Assembly (NCBI GenBank): GCA_013398055.1
Contig: VZRS01015031.1
Location: 502,750 to 566,749 of the forward strand
DNA from: Ifrita kowaldi
Lineage: Eukaryota; Chordata; Aves; Passeriformes; Cinclosomatidae
Direction of reading: 5' to 3'
Length of the DNA stretch: 64,000 nt
The notes beneath the pieces were generated by a model, which was not told where the DNA came from, did no database searches, and saw only the letters and a program-made list of their open reading frames with translations. A program made the position numbers and the translations under genes. Positions within the stretch are counted from its first letter, which is position 1. Every line of letters starts with the position of its first letter. Below are positions 61,613 through 64,000 of the stretch, piece after piece.

Positions 61613-64000
61613 TATAGTAGCTGTTTGATCTTAGTAGAGTTGAGTCCCGCTCTGGGCATCTGGCCCTTTGGCTTAACTGCTCAGTCTCATAAGATATTTG
61701 CAGTAAATTTCTGTCTATATTACCTGCTTGTAGGACTATTTTTGGAGTAGTTCTGAGATTACCATATTCCTGGAAGAAACTGGGAGGAGGGAATGGGCAT
61801 CAGTTGTAGTTAGTGCTTGAAGTGGACTTGCTTGTTCATGCAGAGATACTGCCAAGCAGAAAATGGACTGGAGTATTTTCTTATGGGAGCTTCTTCCTAC
61901 AATGGCTGCCATAGAAGGACTCTGCATTGCCTTCTCTGGGTCGGGTGGTATTTGTGCACTGCCTGAATCTGCCTGTAAGAGGCAATATAGAAAACCAGGT
62001 GACAAATCTTGAGACTGTTCTATCAGGAAGAGCATAGAGAATTAAAACACATTAGAAAATGCAATTTACCTGGGCACTTCTGAAGAATGTACCTTTGTTA
62101 ACCAGACAACTCAATACAACTCTAAACTCATCCTACGTTACTTTTTCCCCAACTCTTATGACTCAGCTCAGTATTTTGATAGAAAAGCCCAACTGCCTAA
62201 CTTTATTTCCCCCAAGAGGATAATTCCAGAAGTCTCTAGCCATAGCAGAGAAAATAATTAAAACAAAACAAACAGCAGGCTGCATGTACTTGTGTTATTT
62301 TCCATCCTTCTCAGTTATCAGTGGTCTTGAAACATTGCAAAAGTTCTGTGGCTAACAAGGTTAATCTTAAAAAAAATAAAAATCATAATGTCTATCAAGG
62401 GAAAGACCTATTTGTTTTACAGTTGATGCTTAAAAAAAAAAAATATTCCGATAATGCGGAAGAACATGTCTTGGAGCTGGGAGAGGCTGTCTCACCAAGG
62501 AACCTCAGCCCCCAGCATTGGAGGCCTGGCATGAGACAGTAAACCACATGTTCCTTGGGATGAGTGATTATTAGTGACAAACAAAAGCAGTTTTGGCAAC
62601 CCCAAACTTTCAACACTCATGAGTCAGGACCCCAACCAGTCAAAACTGAGAGATGTACAAAGAATGTGTTTTGTGTTGTTTTTATTTTCTTGCTGGTGGT
62701 TCAGCATTTGGGGCTCACATTTTTGTTTTCTTTGTGAGATGTGAGACAGTGAACAAATTCTTGCTGTTGGGTGTTAGGGGTAAAAGGGCTGGTTATCGTG
62801 ATACCTACAATGAAACCACAAAAGGTTGCAAACCCACATTGTTTATTTTGAACCTGAGCTTTCTTTCCATTTGCTAACCAATGATTCCTGATGGTTGTGG
62901 ATATGTTTTTTAGCCATACTTAAGAGTTGCTTGGAAATTCTATCTTAAAAATGGAAAATGTGGTTCTCATAAAAATCAAAATTTACCACAGGAAGATGGT
63001 TTAATTTTTTTTTTCTGACAAGTTTCCATCAACTTGTAACATTTGTTTCCTCAAGTTGGGAGGATCCAGGGTGCTTGGTGAGTTGCTTGATAGAATCCAA
63101 ATGAAAAAAGAAAAGGGATTCATTTAGTATTAATATTAACCCATGTCCTCTGAAGTGCTAAAGGATTCTTTTTTGGGTTCTAGGGCCTAACTTTTCTTCA
63201 AAGAGTAGAGCTTTCCAGTTGCCATTCCAGGCTTTTGACATACTATTTGTCTTCTCTATGAGATGCATCACAGATATCTGTGGCTGTCGTATAGCATGGA
63301 GGTATGATCTGACCTGATAGCCTAGATAGTTGCCTGAGCTATAACTTCCCTAAAATACAGAATTCATGCTTCTTCCCATATTAGGAAGTGTGATGAGATT
63401 TGGACATACTCAGTTTTCTCATTAGACAGAAATTCCTGTTTTTCATTAGCTATGTCCATAGGTATTATTGAAGTTGTTTGCATAAAAGCATTTCTGCATA
63501 TAGATTGTTGAGAAAAGGTTCATTTTGCGTCCTCACAATATAGTTTTGTTATACAAAATGCTTCTTTTCTTTTTTTTTTTTTCTGATTACAAAAAGGACC
63601 AGATAGTAATTAAAGCAAATAATGTATTTCTGGATGAAATTTCAGATAAGCTAATATGTTCCAAAGTGCTTGAAATGTACTTGACTTTTTAACATCTTCA
63701 TAAACATGTGATGGCTTTTTGTTAAGGTAACTTCCCACTAAGCATCTGGAAGGCACTGGCAGTCACATTCCGTGACAAGAGAGTGCTGCTGCTGGGACTG
63801 AAGCCCCTTCACAGCGGGCGGCTCCAGTGACTGACGTGTCCCCCTTGGCTCCCCACACACCCCACTCACACAGTCAGACCAGGTTTCCTCAACAGTTCTA
63901 AACCACATTTCCCACAGCAGAGTCTCAAGCCTCTGGTTCTTTTTAGAAATTTTATCATGGTGCAGCAACGACTCAAGCTGGTGCCTTCAAGGAGGGACCC
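61613..64000. other. Distal intergenic region
   Basis: No gene, RNA or diagnostic repeat recognised. It contains poly-A and poly-T tracts (62432-62443 and 63570-63582). Confidence 0.6.

Noticed and set aside
51004..64000. Exons of TNFSF11 (RANKL)
   Set aside because: Expected next gene, but neither the transmembrane exon nor the TNF-domain exons are present in any frame.

Overview
The window is bird nuclear DNA carrying one protein-coding gene, AKAP11 (A-kinase anchoring protein 11, AKAP220), complete on the + strand. The avian origin is read from several CR1 LINE copies with the typical bird CR1 3' end, and from a piece of an ERVL-type LTR of a family I associate with non-galliform birds. 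AT-rich introns and a sharp CpG island fit this. The species cannot be named from the sequence alone.

Layout. Positions 1-5840 are upstream intergenic sequence with no gene that I can support. Positions 5840-6590 are a CpG island, presumably the AKAP11 promoter and a non-coding first exon; it holds a GC-rich minisatellite and one unresolved base. The first intron runs to 15166 and contains two old CR1 copies; one of these is split by a solo LTR with clear terminal repeats and a target duplication. Coding starts at 15215 and ends at 46759. Eleven coding exons join in phase to 5871 nt, giving a 1956-residue protein. One giant internal exon (27657-32307, 4651 nt) encodes about 79% of it. The 3'UTR is long (about 4.2 kb) and ends near 51000 after AATAAA at 50978. 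From 51000 to 64000 the sequence is intergenic, with three more CR1 pieces and stretches that look like candidate conserved non-coding DNA. In vertebrates with conserved synteny this is the side facing TNFSF11 (RANKL), but no exon of TNFSF11 is visible.

Biology. AKAP11 is a large, mostly disordered scaffold. It anchors protein kinase A (RI and RII), PP1 and GSK3-beta, contacts the ER through a FFAT-like motif, and acts as an autophagy receptor for PKA-RI. All these docking features can be placed on the predicted protein. The most interesting internal signals are an array of at least eleven related amphipathic-helix modules in the giant exon, a pair of consecutive symmetric exons that each encode a W-x-x-L/acidic module and look like an exon duplication, and a degenerate PP1-docking motif.

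I found no CRISPR array, operon, intact virus or new multi-gene system. This is an ordinary vertebrate locus, and most findings are modest.
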